A model generated the notes under the pieces. The model worked only from the letters and a program-made list of their open reading frames with translations, was not told the origin of the DNA and searched no databases. DNA of 6,918 nucleotides from Clostridia bacterium. Lineage in GTDB: Bacteria; Bacillota; Clostridia; Christensenellales; UBA1242. Positions within the stretch are counted from its first letter, which is position 1. Each line of letters begins with the position of its first letter. Shown piece after piece: positions 1-6,559 of this stretch. The DNA lies in NCBI GenBank assembly GCA_016290255.1, contig JAEETG010000027.1:1-6918 (forward strand), given 5' to 3'. The position numbers and the translations under genes were made by a program.

Positions 1-996
1 ATAAAAATCCAAAAAGACGTAGTACTAGAATTGTTTTTAAAATTAGACAAAAAGCAAAAAGAAGACAAAATCGTTCTTGATGCACTTTTGCAGGGTATGA
101 TTGAAAGCGAAATCTATGATCTAGACACAATTGAGCTTTTGCGAGACAAAATGATTGCAGATTTTGATCTTTTGGACGGAAAAATAGAAATAGATGGCTG
201 CACTTTGACAATTGAACCAGATTTCACCGTTTCAGTAAGTGGGGAAGAAAATCCTCCAAAAAGCGTTATGCTTGAAAAGAAAAAACTTGAAAGAGAACTT
301 GAAAGGCAAATCAAAAGGCTTAAGGGCTTCTATCACAGTGGAAGGCTATATAAGAAAGAAAACTGGGAAAAACTTATGGAAAACAAACTCATGGCATTTC
401 TTGCAACCAAACTTCTGTGGGGAAGATATTGTGATGGCAATCTTGTTTCAGTTTTCAAGATTGATGACGGCAAAATTTCAAATCTTGCTTCAGTTGGCAA
501 AAATGAGGGTGAGTGCCAAATTGGGCTTTTCCATCCAGTTGAATATAGCGAACTAGACTGGCATTCAGTGTTTAACGCCAAAAAATCCCCATTTAGTCAG
601 CTCGATGTTGCCGTTTTCCCTCCAAACAACTATAATATTCACGCATCGGTTGTTTCAAGGTTTAACGGTTTTATGGTGAATTCGAAAACATTTTTTGAGA
701 GAATGAGTGCTTGTGAGTGGAAATTTGGGGTTTCTTCTGTTGATAAAAAAGTGTCTAGCATGACAAAATATAATAAAGAATTAAAACTTATTTCCGAAAT
801 TGACTTCACGCCAACACAAAAAGACGGCGAAAACACCATAAGTTTGGGAGAACTTAGGTTCTATAAAGAGGAAGACGTTTTGAAAACTGGCAATAATTTT
901 GTCACAAACAAAACAAAATCCATGGAGATTGGAGTTTTAAAACCAAGATACTTTTCTGATATTATATATGAAATAACAATGGCGGGCAAAAAATAA
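1..996 (+). CDS. DUF4132-type protein, C-terminal part (5' end outside window)
   Basis: The reading frame is open from the first base and ends in TAA at 994-996, so this is the 3' part of a longer gene. The TTG at 31 has no ribosome binding site and is probably just an internal leucine codon. About 331 residues are visible. The middle and later parts resemble the C-terminal DUF4132 domain found in E. coli MolR/YehI-like proteins: a GFYHSGRLY segment (325-351) followed by a tryptophan-containing helix, then LATKLLWGRY (400-429), a short beta stretch, IGLFHPV (520-540), and PFSQLDVAVF (588-617). These follow the family order of a WG-containing helix, a GL.HP motif and a PF.QL motif. The function of DUF4132 proteins is poorly defined; no catalytic motif, signal peptide or membrane segment is visible. 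No terminator hairpin follows, so transcripts may read into the next gene. The family assignment is from memory of motifs and is fairly but not fully secure. Confidence 0.72.
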   Translation: MKIQKDVVLELFLKLDKKQKEDKIVLDALLQGMIESEIYDLDTIELLRDKMIADFDLLDGKIEIDGCTLTIEPDFTVSVSGEENPPKSVMLEKKKLERELERQIKRLKGFYHSGRLYKKENWEKLMENKLMAFLATKLLWGRYCDGNLVSVFKIDDGKISNLASVGKNEGECQIGLFHPVEYSELDWHSVFNAKKSPFSQLDVAVFPPNNYNIHASVVSRFNGFMVNSKTFFERMSACEWKFGVSSVDKKVSSMTKYNKELKLISEIDFTPTQKDGENTISLGELRFYKEEDVLKTGNNFVTNKTKSMEIGVLKPRYFSDIIYEITMAGKK

Positions 997-1019
997 TTAA
1001 AAAAAATTAAAATTAGGTA

Positions 1020-1048
1020 TTGCAATTTGAAATAAAGTGTGTTATAAT
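1020..1048 (+). promoter_or_regulatory. Sigma-A type promoter with extended -10
   Basis: TTGCAA (1020-1025) and a perfect TATAAT (1043-1048) are separated by 17 bases, and TG at 1040-1041 gives an extended -10 element (TGtTATAAT). Transcription should begin near 1055, about 27 bases before the ATG at 1082. This placement rules out the upstream in-frame GTG at 1037, which lies inside the promoter. Confidence 0.8.
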
Positions 1049-1081
1049 ACCAATGTATCAAGAAAAAGGAGTGTTATTAAT

Positions 1082-2416
1082 ATGGCATTATTTGATAGAT
1101 TTAGAAATCAACCAAAAGATGGTAAAAGAAAAGTTGAAAAAACATACGAAGACACAATTACAAGGGAAAGTAGAGTGGCTAACACATCTAAAACAAGTAA
1201 AGGAAGAAGAAGACTTCTAATTGGATTGGGTATTGCTGCCGCTATTACAACAGTAATGTTTCCTTTCGCAATTGGACTTGCAGTAACAACTGCTGGAGCA
1301 ACAGGAGTTGCTCTTGGTGGAACTGCAGTTCTTTTGGGTGGAGCTGCAATCGGTTGTGGCGTTGGTTTAATTGGAGCTGTGGCTTGGTCAAAACCAAAAA
1401 GAGTTAAGGGTGCAAGTGCAAGCCGTAACGAAAAAGGAAAATTCAGCAAAGAAATGAGCACAAGTGAAACAAAGAACATGCTTTCTAGCATGAGAGAACG
1501 TATCAACGATGATGCTCTTATAAACGCTGAAACAGCAAAAATGACTGCAGAAGCAACAAAGCGTGGAATTGCTTTCACAGATGACATGGATCCAAACTTT
1601 GTTGAAAAATGGATGTCTGGTCCTCTAACAGAAGATGAAGTTAAATTGTTGCAAGCAGCAGCAAAAGCTGCAAATGCAAAAGCAGCAAAAGACGCAAAAG
1701 CAGGAAAAACAGCAAAGAAAGTTGACTTTGTTAAAAAGTTTGAAAAAGGTGAAAAACTAACCGACAAAGAAATGGCTTGGGTTGAAAAAGCTGCAACATA
1801 TAAAGAGTTTGAAGGCAAAACATTCGACATGGAAAAGAGATTTGAAGTTAACAGCAGAAAATTCAAACCAGAAGATGATGTTAAAGCTATGACAACAATG
1901 AGACCATGCGAAGAAGCTGCAAGAGGAGTTATTGGCGGAAACGACGGAAAATACCGTTACCCAATTGAAATTCAAAAGATTACAATCAAAACAGCAGATG
2001 GTAAAGAAACAGTTGTTGAATTCACAGATGTTGAAGCTACATCACTTGGTTCATACAAAGTTTATGAACAACAATTGGCTCACATTGCAAACAATCCAAA
2101 CATTGTTGAAGCAACAATGGAAACTCATGTAACAGACCCAACAGTTAAAAACCAATTCCAAGTTGTTAACCTAAAAGATTATGTTGACGAAGATGGAAAA
2201 GCAAGAAGTTGTGAAAAAGGATGTGCAAAGGTTCTTGGAATTTTGAGAGCTAACGCAGTGGTTGATGCTAGACTTCGTGAAGCTGAAACAGCAAGAAGAG
2301 AAGCAGAAGCTGCCAAAGCAAAAGCTGAGAGAGAAGCTAGGAGATCAAAAGTTAAGGGATTGTTCGGTAAAAAAGAATCAAAGAAAGAAGCAAAAACTGA
2401 AGAAATGACTCATTAA
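1082..2416 (+). CDS. Unrecognised 444-residue protein with glycine-rich membrane hairpin and Ala/Lys-rich domain
   Basis: I do not recognise this protein. The start is ATG 1082, preceded by AAGGAG (1066-1071) with a 10-base spacer and a promoter just upstream; the longer frame from 1037 begins within the promoter. Residues 1-44 are basic and hydrophilic. Residues about 45-70 and 76-102 are two hydrophobic Gly/Ala-rich segments with closely spaced glycines, likely a membrane hairpin leaving both ends on the same side. No signal peptidase or lipobox site is seen. Residues about 120-260 are charged and helical, with an Ala/Lys-rich linker (192-213) between two similar motifs (FVEKW..G.LT..E at 173-186 and FVKKF..G..LT..E at 216-230). 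Residues about 285-365 look alpha/beta, with cysteines at 276, 377 and 381. Residues 390-425 form a Glu/Ala/Arg helix likely to be a coiled coil, followed by a lysine-rich tail. Strong promoter, good binding site and own terminator suggest abundant, independent expression. A membrane-anchored scaffold is possible but is only a guess. Confidence 0.85.
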   Translation: MALFDRFRNQPKDGKRKVEKTYEDTITRESRVANTSKTSKGRRRLLIGLGIAAAITTVMFPFAIGLAVTTAGATGVALGGTAVLLGGAAIGCGVGLIGAVAWSKPKRVKGASASRNEKGKFSKEMSTSETKNMLSSMRERINDDALINAETAKMTAEATKRGIAFTDDMDPNFVEKWMSGPLTEDEVKLLQAAAKAANAKAAKDAKAGKTAKKVDFVKKFEKGEKLTDKEMAWVEKAATYKEFEGKTFDMEKRFEVNSRKFKPEDDVKAMTTMRPCEEAARGVIGGNDGKYRYPIEIQKITIKTADGKETVVEFTDVEATSLGSYKVYEQQLAHIANNPNIVEATMETHVTDPTVKNQFQVVNLKDYVDEDGKARSCEKGCAKVLGILRANAVVDARLREAETARREAEAAKAKAEREARRSKVKGLFGKKESKKEAKTEEMTH

Positions 2417-2423
2417 TTATAAT

Positions 2424-2451
2424 AAAAAATAGGCATAATGCCTATTTTTTT
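2424..2451 (+). terminator. Rho-independent terminator after the 1082-2416 gene
   Basis: A 12-bp stem (2424-2435 with 2439-2450, core AGGCA/TGCCT) closes a 3-base TAA loop and ends in a run of seven T residues (2445-2451). It starts 8 bases after the TAA stop. The A-run on the 5' side means it could work weakly on the other strand too, but no gene on that strand needs it. Confidence 0.88.
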
Positions 2452-2464
2452 GTTATGTTTTTGA

Positions 2465-2493
2465 TTGACTTTTTTTAAGCCAAATCTTATAAT
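2465..2493 (+). promoter_or_regulatory. Sigma-A type promoter of the lgt unit
   Basis: TTGACT (2465-2470) and a perfect TATAAT (2488-2493) are 17 bases apart. Transcription should start near 2500, giving a leader of about 24 bases with AAGGGGG (2511-2517) six bases before the ATG at 2524. It directly follows the upstream terminator, so lgt and its partner gene form a separate transcription unit. Confidence 0.8.
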
Positions 2494-2523
2494 AAATTGT
2501 ATATTCTATGAAGGGGGAAACGC

Positions 2524-3291
2524 ATGAGCATTGTTGCCTTCACCATTTTTGGGGTGGAAGTTCATTGGTATGGAATTATGATTGCTCTTGGCATAGTTTT
2601 TGCCGTTCTTTTGGCTTTCTTTGTGTTCAAATTTCGTGACCTTAAAACAGACTATATCTTTGAACTTTTGCTTTGGATTTTGCCTCCAGCAATCATTGGT
2701 GCAAGGCTATATTATCTCATTTTCAACGGTGGACCTTGGGGGTGGGACGCCTTTGCCATATGGAAAGGCGGGCTTGCCGTTTATGGTTCCATAATTGGCG
2801 GAGCTGTTGGCGTTGTTCTATTCTGCATTGTTCGTAAAGTTAACTTTTTAAAAGTCGCAGATGCAATTGTTCCGAGCCTTGCCTTAGGGCAAGCTTTTGG
2901 AAGAATTGGCTGCTGCCTTGGTGGTTGCTGCTACGGAATTGAAACAACAAACCCAAACCTTATGCATTTCCCATTTTCACTAAACATTGATGGAACATGG
3001 CATTTGGCAACAAACTTATATGAAAGTTTCTTCAGCTTTTTGATATGTTTAGTTCTTGTTTTGATGATTAGAAAAATTGGGCTAAAAGGCGTTATTATGG
3101 GAACATACTTTGTTCTATATGGCGTTTTGAGGTCTGTTTTAGAAAGTTTTAGAGACCCTCATGAAGCACTTTTCATTGGTTCGGTTAGGGTAAGCTTGCT
3201 TCTAAGCATTTTGCTTGCTGTTGCTGGGGCCACCATCATCATCACACAAATAATATTGCAAAACAAAAAACAAAAAAAGAGGATAAGCTAG
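2524..3291 (+). CDS. lgt: Prolipoprotein diacylglyceryl transferase
   Basis: Lgt transfers a diacylglyceryl group from phosphatidylglycerol to the lipobox cysteine of prolipoproteins in the cytoplasmic membrane, the first step of lipoprotein maturation. The 255-residue length is normal. Several hydrophobic segments span the protein (about 12-35, 44-66, 84-104, 165-182, 188-201, 222-245) and a lysine-rich tail ends it. Diagnostic motifs are W15-Y16-G17 near the N-terminus, the GGLAVYGSIIGG loop (82-93), the signature AFGRIGCCLGGCCYG (124-138) with Arg127, N-L-Y-E at 164-167, and YGVLRSVLESFR (199-210) with Arg203, Glu207 and Arg210. Arg127 and one of the late arginines match the essential Arg143 and Arg239 of E. 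coli Lgt. Tyr87 sits where E. coli has His103, a substitution I recall from other Gram-positive Lgt proteins. The GCC..GCCYG cysteine pattern is typical of clostridial forms. The start is supported by a purine-rich binding site and promoter. The stop overlaps the next start by one base. Confidence 0.97.
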   Translation: MSIVAFTIFGVEVHWYGIMIALGIVFAVLLAFFVFKFRDLKTDYIFELLLWILPPAIIGARLYYLIFNGGPWGWDAFAIWKGGLAVYGSIIGGAVGVVLFCIVRKVNFLKVADAIVPSLALGQAFGRIGCCLGGCCYGIETTNPNLMHFPFSLNIDGTWHLATNLYESFFSFLICLVLVLMIRKIGLKGVIMGTYFVLYGVLRSVLESFRDPHEALFIGSVRVSLLLSILLAVAGATIIITQIILQNKKQKKRIS

Positions 3292-4055
3292 TGGACAACT
3301 ATTTTAACAATCAGGGGCAGTATAACAAGTTAAAAATTGATTATGATAAGTTAAAATCTCAAGAAATTGTGTATAAAAAACAAATTGCAACAATGGAGCA
3401 ACAAAGAAAAGACGATGCTCAAAAAATTGAGAGTTTGCAAGCAAAACTAGATGGCCTTCAGGAGATTTTGATTGACTACATGAACAGGCAAGAAAAAGCC
3501 CAAAACATCATTGAATCAACACAAAACCTAAAAGAGTTGGAAACCCAAAGATTAAAACTTTTATATAAAAAGTGGGAAGATTTGTTTGAGGGGCTAAGAC
3601 AGAGGAATGCAAACTGCTTTTCATTAGATGAACTTGTTAGTTTTTCAAGTGACTTTAGGCATGCACTAAAAATTGTTGTTGATGATTCACTATCTTCTCC
3701 AATCAACGACAAGAGTTATGCAAGAAGTGTTCTCAGCAAAATGACTGGTTCCAACGGCTCAAACAAGCAAATCAAAAAGTATGTTGCAAGATCTGTCACA
3801 AAGAAACAAGATGATTTTTCAGCTCATGTTTTTGAAGAAGAGTTAACAATCAGTCAAACCGAAAGTGAGGCAGAAAAGTTCTTGAACGGAAAACAAACAT
3901 TCATTCCAAAATCAATGGGAGTTGGAAAAGAAGTTTTGTCAATTCCGCCAAAAGAACAACCAAAAGAAGAAAAACAAGGCTTTAACTTGGAAGAAGCACT
4001 AACCCCAAAAGAAAGCTTATCTGAAATTATGTCTGTTTTCAAACTAGACGACTAA
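3291..4055 (+). CDS. Unrecognised coiled-coil protein translationally coupled to lgt
   Basis: I do not recognise this 254-residue protein. It begins with GTG at 3291, sharing its G with the lgt TAG stop; AGAGG (3278-3282) lies 8 bases upstream, inside lgt, so translation is probably coupled. Residues about 10-95 are a long heptad-like helix rich in Lys, Gln, Glu, Leu and Ile, predicted as a coiled coil. Residues 95-170 look helical (a Trp-containing LYKKWEDLFEGL segment, then a serine-rich stretch and a short basic region). Residues 170-235 are polar, Pro/Glu/Lys-rich and probably flexible, and the protein ends in a short amphipathic helix (FNLEEALTPK at 231-240 and on to FKLDD). There is no signal peptide, membrane segment or catalytic motif. 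The layout of coiled coil, linker and C-terminal peptide recalls cytoplasmic scaffold or division-site proteins of the DivIVA/GpsB sort, but the N-terminal membrane-binding motif of DivIVA is not evident, so this stays an analogy. Co-expression with lgt is the only contextual clue. Confidence 0.85.
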   Translation: MDNYFNNQGQYNKLKIDYDKLKSQEIVYKKQIATMEQQRKDDAQKIESLQAKLDGLQEILIDYMNRQEKAQNIIESTQNLKELETQRLKLLYKKWEDLFEGLRQRNANCFSLDELVSFSSDFRHALKIVVDDSLSSPINDKSYARSVLSKMTGSNGSNKQIKKYVARSVTKKQDDFSAHVFEEELTISQTESEAEKFLNGKQTFIPKSMGVGKEVLSIPPKEQPKEEKQGFNLEEALTPKESLSEIMSVFKLDD

Positions 4056-4056
4056 A

Positions 4057-4081
4057 AAAAGAACGCAAAATGCGTTCTTTT
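4057..4081. terminator. Bidirectional terminator between convergent genes
   Basis: An 11-bp stem (4057-4067 with 4071-4081, core GAACGCA/TGCGTTC) closes an AAA loop. On the plus strand it begins just after the TAA of the 3291-4055 gene and continues into a T-rich run. On the minus strand it is followed by seven U residues (complement of 4054-4060), the stronger direction. The TAA stop of the minus-strand loader gene (4080-4082) overlaps the base of the stem, so one hairpin closes both units with almost no spacer. Confidence 0.88.
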
Positions 4082-5000
4082 ATTTTATTCTCAAATCACT
4101 TCCAGTGAAACCAATCACCTTTGTTGTTCTTTTGTTGAATATTCTGCTAAAAAGCCTGTTTCCATAACGGTTTTCAATGGCATCAAAATCAAGGTTTGTT
4201 GAAATGAGGGTTGAAAGGCCATTGATTTCGCGTTCATTTAAGATTGTGAATAGGTTGGTTGCCGATAGGTTTCGAAACATTGGTTCTGTTCCAAGGTCAT
4301 CAATGATTAAAAGGTCACATTCAAGAAGGGGAGATAAAATTGTTTCACTTTCAAAAGGGGAAACGGCAAGTGACTTTAACAAAGTGTTTGAAAGGTTGAA
4401 AGCGGTCACATAAACAACATAGAATTCTTTTTTCAAAAGTTCTTGAGCAATACATTCCAAAAGAAATGTTTTTCCAGTTCCAACTTCTCCCATAAACACA
4501 AGGTTTTTGGTTTTTATATTTGGAAATTTTTCAGTATATTTTTTTGCCAAGTTGTGTGCTTTGGAAAGCATTTCATTATTTTCCAAAATTTTTGGGTCAC
4601 TTTGCGAAAAATTGTGAACAATAGCAGAGGTTATTCCACTGTTTTTGATGAGTAGTTTTTGTATTTCTTTTTTTAGGCACACACATTTTTTGCCGTTAAC
4701 ATAACCAGAGTCATTGCAAAGTTTGCAAGAATAATTTGGGTTTAGGTCTTTTTCGCTAAATCCAACTTTTTTTAGTTCAAACAGGCGTTCTTTTTTAAGG
4801 TTTTCTAGTTCATTTTTAATGTTTTCGTTGCTGGTTTTTGCATATTCAATGGTCTTTTCCTTAAAAAGAAGGTCAGCCTTTTTAAATGCTTTGCTTTTTT
4901 CTCTTGCCTCTTTGTAGTTTTGTTCGCTTATGATTTCATTTTGTGTTTTTCTGTCTTGAATGACCTTAAGCGCCTCATCAATTATTTGTTTTTTGTTCAT
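4080..5000 (-). CDS. dnaI: DnaI/DnaC-type AAA+ replicative helicase loader
   Basis: This 306-residue protein belongs to the DnaC/DnaI family of ATP-driven loaders that deliver the ring helicase to DNA at the origin or at restarted forks. Residues 1-85 are a charged helical N-terminal domain, the helicase-binding part in DnaI. A putative zinc-binding cluster follows, with Cys92-x2-Cys95 and Cys106-x-Cys108 flanking a glycine turn. The AAA+ domain has Walker A GEVGTGKT (171-178, Lys177), Walker B LLIIDD (230-235), a sensor-1 STN (267-269) and the family's NRYGNRLFSRI box (277-287), in which Arg282 or Arg286 could be the arginine finger. Length is close to B. subtilis DnaI (about 311) and longer than E. 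coli DnaC. The start ATG at 5000 has a good binding site (complement of 5007-5012). The DnaD-domain gene ends only 10 bases upstream, which supports a primosome operon. An IS21 IstB helper ATPase is related, but the zinc cluster and the DnaD-type neighbour, with no transposase, argue against that. The choice between the names dnaI and dnaC is convention. Confidence 0.93.
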   Translation of the reverse strand: MNKKQIIDEALKVIQDRKTQNEIISEQNYKEAREKSKAFKKADLLFKEKTIEYAKTSNENIKNELENLKKERLFELKKVGFSEKDLNPNYSCKLCNDSGYVNGKKCVCLKKEIQKLLIKNSGITSAIVHNFSQSDPKILENNEMLSKAHNLAKKYTEKFPNIKTKNLVFMGEVGTGKTFLLECIAQELLKKEFYVVYVTAFNLSNTLLKSLAVSPFESETILSPLLECDLLIIDDLGTEPMFRNLSATNLFTILNEREINGLSTLISTNLDFDAIENRYGNRLFSRIFNKRTTKVIGFTGSDLRIK

Positions 5001-5006
5001 TTAGGT

Positions 5007-5012
5007 CTCCTT
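5007..5012 (-). promoter_or_regulatory. Ribosome binding site of the helicase loader, overlapping the upstream stop codon
   Basis: The minus strand reads AAGGAG here, six bases before the ATG at 5000. The TAA stop of the upstream DnaD-domain gene occupies 5013-5011, so the site overlaps it. A ribosome finishing the first gene sits on this site, which favours translational coupling and a fixed ratio of the two primosome proteins. Confidence 0.8.
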
Positions 5013-6465
5013 AAATCTCGATTTCATCAATGTCGTTTATGAGTGATTTGATTTCTTCTTCAGAATATTTCCTGTCGTGAATAATTGTTTTATCTTTCTT
5101 TCCGTCAACGCCAGCGCCAGTTTTATATAGTTCTCCAACAAGTTTTGCACTGTCTAGGGTGTTAATTTTTTGCTCAAACCAATTTGCCAAAATTTTGTTT
5201 AGATATTGCATTGGTTGTGATTTGTCCGCAGAAAGTGTTGCAGCATATTCAATAACTTCTTGTGGCATGTTCCAAGAATATGTCCAAGTGCGGTAGAAAT
5301 CGCGGTCCCAACTTGTAACATTTCGGAAAAGTGAAGCTGATTCCAAAATCTTTTTGATTTTTTCATCTTGAAGTTTCGCCTTTTCAAGGTGTTGCAAAAT
5401 GCTTTCTTTTGTTGTTAGTCCGTTTTTATAATATTTTTGAACAACAGAATCCATTCCTTGAAGAGAGCGGACATTGTTCTTAAAGCAGTAGTTGGCTAGC
5501 AGTTTCAATGCACTTTCGTCATAGCCACGCATGAGCCATGGGTTAATGTAACTTTCCACAACATTTTCCACATTTTCATAATAAACACCAATGAGTTTGT
5601 CAATTTCTTTTGCAAGGCCAAACAAACTTGTTTTGTGTGTTTCATATTCTTCAATTTCTTTAATAGACATCAAATGCAGTTCATAATATTTTGTGAGTTT
5701 TTGGTCTAGTTTTTCAAAACCACCTTTTGTCACACATTTGGCAACATACAATATAACCTCATCACAAAAGTCAAGATTCCTAATCCATTTGAGATATTTT
5801 TGTTTTTCTTCCAAACTTGGTTTTCTTGAAAGCTTTAGTGCTTTGAAGATTTCTTTCACTTTGATTTCTGTTTCACTCAGCTCTTGAAGTTTTTCTTCAA
5901 CTTGTGAAAAGTTTAAAATTCCTTCATTTGCCCAGTTTTTTGCAACTGCCAAAACATAACTGTAACCAACATTTTTGCCTTTCAAATCGGTGCAATACTT
6001 AATTATCATTAAAAGAGCTTCTGGAGCCATATGATATGTTTCAATAAGGGTGTAATATTCACTAAATTCGTTTGGAGTTAGCATTCTTCCACTAATTGTG
6101 TTTTGAACAGAAAGATTAAACTCTTCATATTTGTCTGCCTTAAACTTTTTCTTTGAAACAGCATTTTTCACTGGCATATATTGAATTTCAATAGGGTTGG
6201 TGTCCAAAATTTGAACAAGCCCTTGTTCTTGCCAAAACTTGAAAGCGTTTAACACATCGTCTGTGGTGATTCCAAGGCTTTCTGCAAAACTATTGATGCT
6301 GGCAAGGCTTGATTTTAGCCCTGGGTTAGAACAAAGATAAAGCCCCCACAAATATATGCGAACTTGTTCTCCACTTGCATATGGCAAATAGTCTTCAATG
6401 AAAGTGTTGTCAACAACAGTTATGTTCATTGAACTTATTTCACTAGAAAATTTACAAAAAGACAT
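5011..6465 (-). CDS. DnaD/DnaB-like primosome protein with repeated DnaD-type domains
   Basis: I place the start at ATG 6465 (484 residues): GAGG (complement of 6472-6475) lies six bases upstream and a promoter lies just beyond. The longer frame to 6561 begins upstream of that promoter. Residues about 20-90 look like the winged-helix N-terminal domain of DnaD/DnaB, including an ASINSFAESLGIT helix-turn-helix and a wing near QGLVQIL. Residues 127-186 are a clear DnaD domain (LTPNEFSEYYTLIETYHM, then YSYVLAVAKNWANEGI). Three further segments, about 201-268, 285-350 and 375-437, show the same pattern of helices ending in an aromatic-rich helix (LTKYYELHL, VVQKYYKNGL, ILANWFEQKI). The last 40 residues are charged with an acidic end (INDIDEIEI). 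DnaD has one such domain and B. subtilis DnaB two, so this would be an expanded version. Proteins of this family remodel DNA and recruit the loader and helicase, matching the loader gene 10 bases downstream. I am sure of the DnaD family, less sure of the count of repeats and whether it acts as DnaD or DnaB. Confidence 0.9.
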   Translation of the reverse strand: MSFCKFSSEISSMNITVVDNTFIEDYLPYASGEQVRIYLWGLYLCSNPGLKSSLASINSFAESLGITTDDVLNAFKFWQEQGLVQILDTNPIEIQYMPVKNAVSKKKFKADKYEEFNLSVQNTISGRMLTPNEFSEYYTLIETYHMAPEALLMIIKYCTDLKGKNVGYSYVLAVAKNWANEGILNFSQVEEKLQELSETEIKVKEIFKALKLSRKPSLEEKQKYLKWIRNLDFCDEVILYVAKCVTKGGFEKLDQKLTKYYELHLMSIKEIEEYETHKTSLFGLAKEIDKLIGVYYENVENVVESYINPWLMRGYDESALKLLANYCFKNNVRSLQGMDSVVQKYYKNGLTTKESILQHLEKAKLQDEKIKKILESASLFRNVTSWDRDFYRTWTYSWNMPQEVIEYAATLSADKSQPMQYLNKILANWFEQKINTLDSAKLVGELYKTGAGVDGKKDKTIIHDRKYSEEEIKSLINDIDEIEI

Positions 6466-6485
6466 AAAACACCTCTTTTGCATCA

Positions 6486-6514
6486 ATAATACCAAAAAAT
6501 TACAATTAAGACAA
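6486..6514 (-). promoter_or_regulatory. Probable sigma-A promoter of the primosome operon
   Basis: On the minus strand TTGTCT (6514-6509) and TATTAT (6491-6486) are 17 bases apart. Transcription would start near 6479, giving a leader of only about 14 bases that holds little beyond the ribosome binding site. The -35 box matches consensus at four of six positions and the -10 at five of six. Position agrees with the chosen ATG at 6465. Confidence 0.6.
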
Positions 6515-6559
6515 TAGTTTGGGATTATTTTTTTAAAATTAGTGCAAAAGTCATATAAC

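Noticed and set aside
997..1019. Terminator after the DUF4132-type gene
   Set aside because: The stretch is A/T-rich but contains no stem able to form a hairpin before the next promoter.
1037..1081. Upstream GTG start for the 1082-2416 gene
   Set aside because: The GTG lies in the spacer of the promoter, upstream of the expected transcription start, and the AAGGAG site is correctly spaced only for ATG 1082.
1658..1720. Ala/Lys-rich tract as a DNA repeat or histone-like domain
   Set aside because: The bases show only codon-level repetition (GCA, AAA) without a fixed unit, and the tract is short, so a flexible or helical linker explains it adequately.
1108..1866. Long open frame on the minus strand (252 codons) opposite the unknown membrane protein gene
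   Set aside because: It is antisense to a gene with clear promoter, binding site and terminator. Its Ser/Phe/Ala-rich composition is what the Ala/Lys-rich sense strand would give by chance, and it has no promoter or binding site of its own.
4080..5000. IS21-type IstB transposition helper, implying a mobile element
   Set aside because: The ATPase domain is related, but the zinc cluster, length and coupling to a DnaD-domain gene fit a helicase loader, and there is no transposase or terminal inverted repeat.
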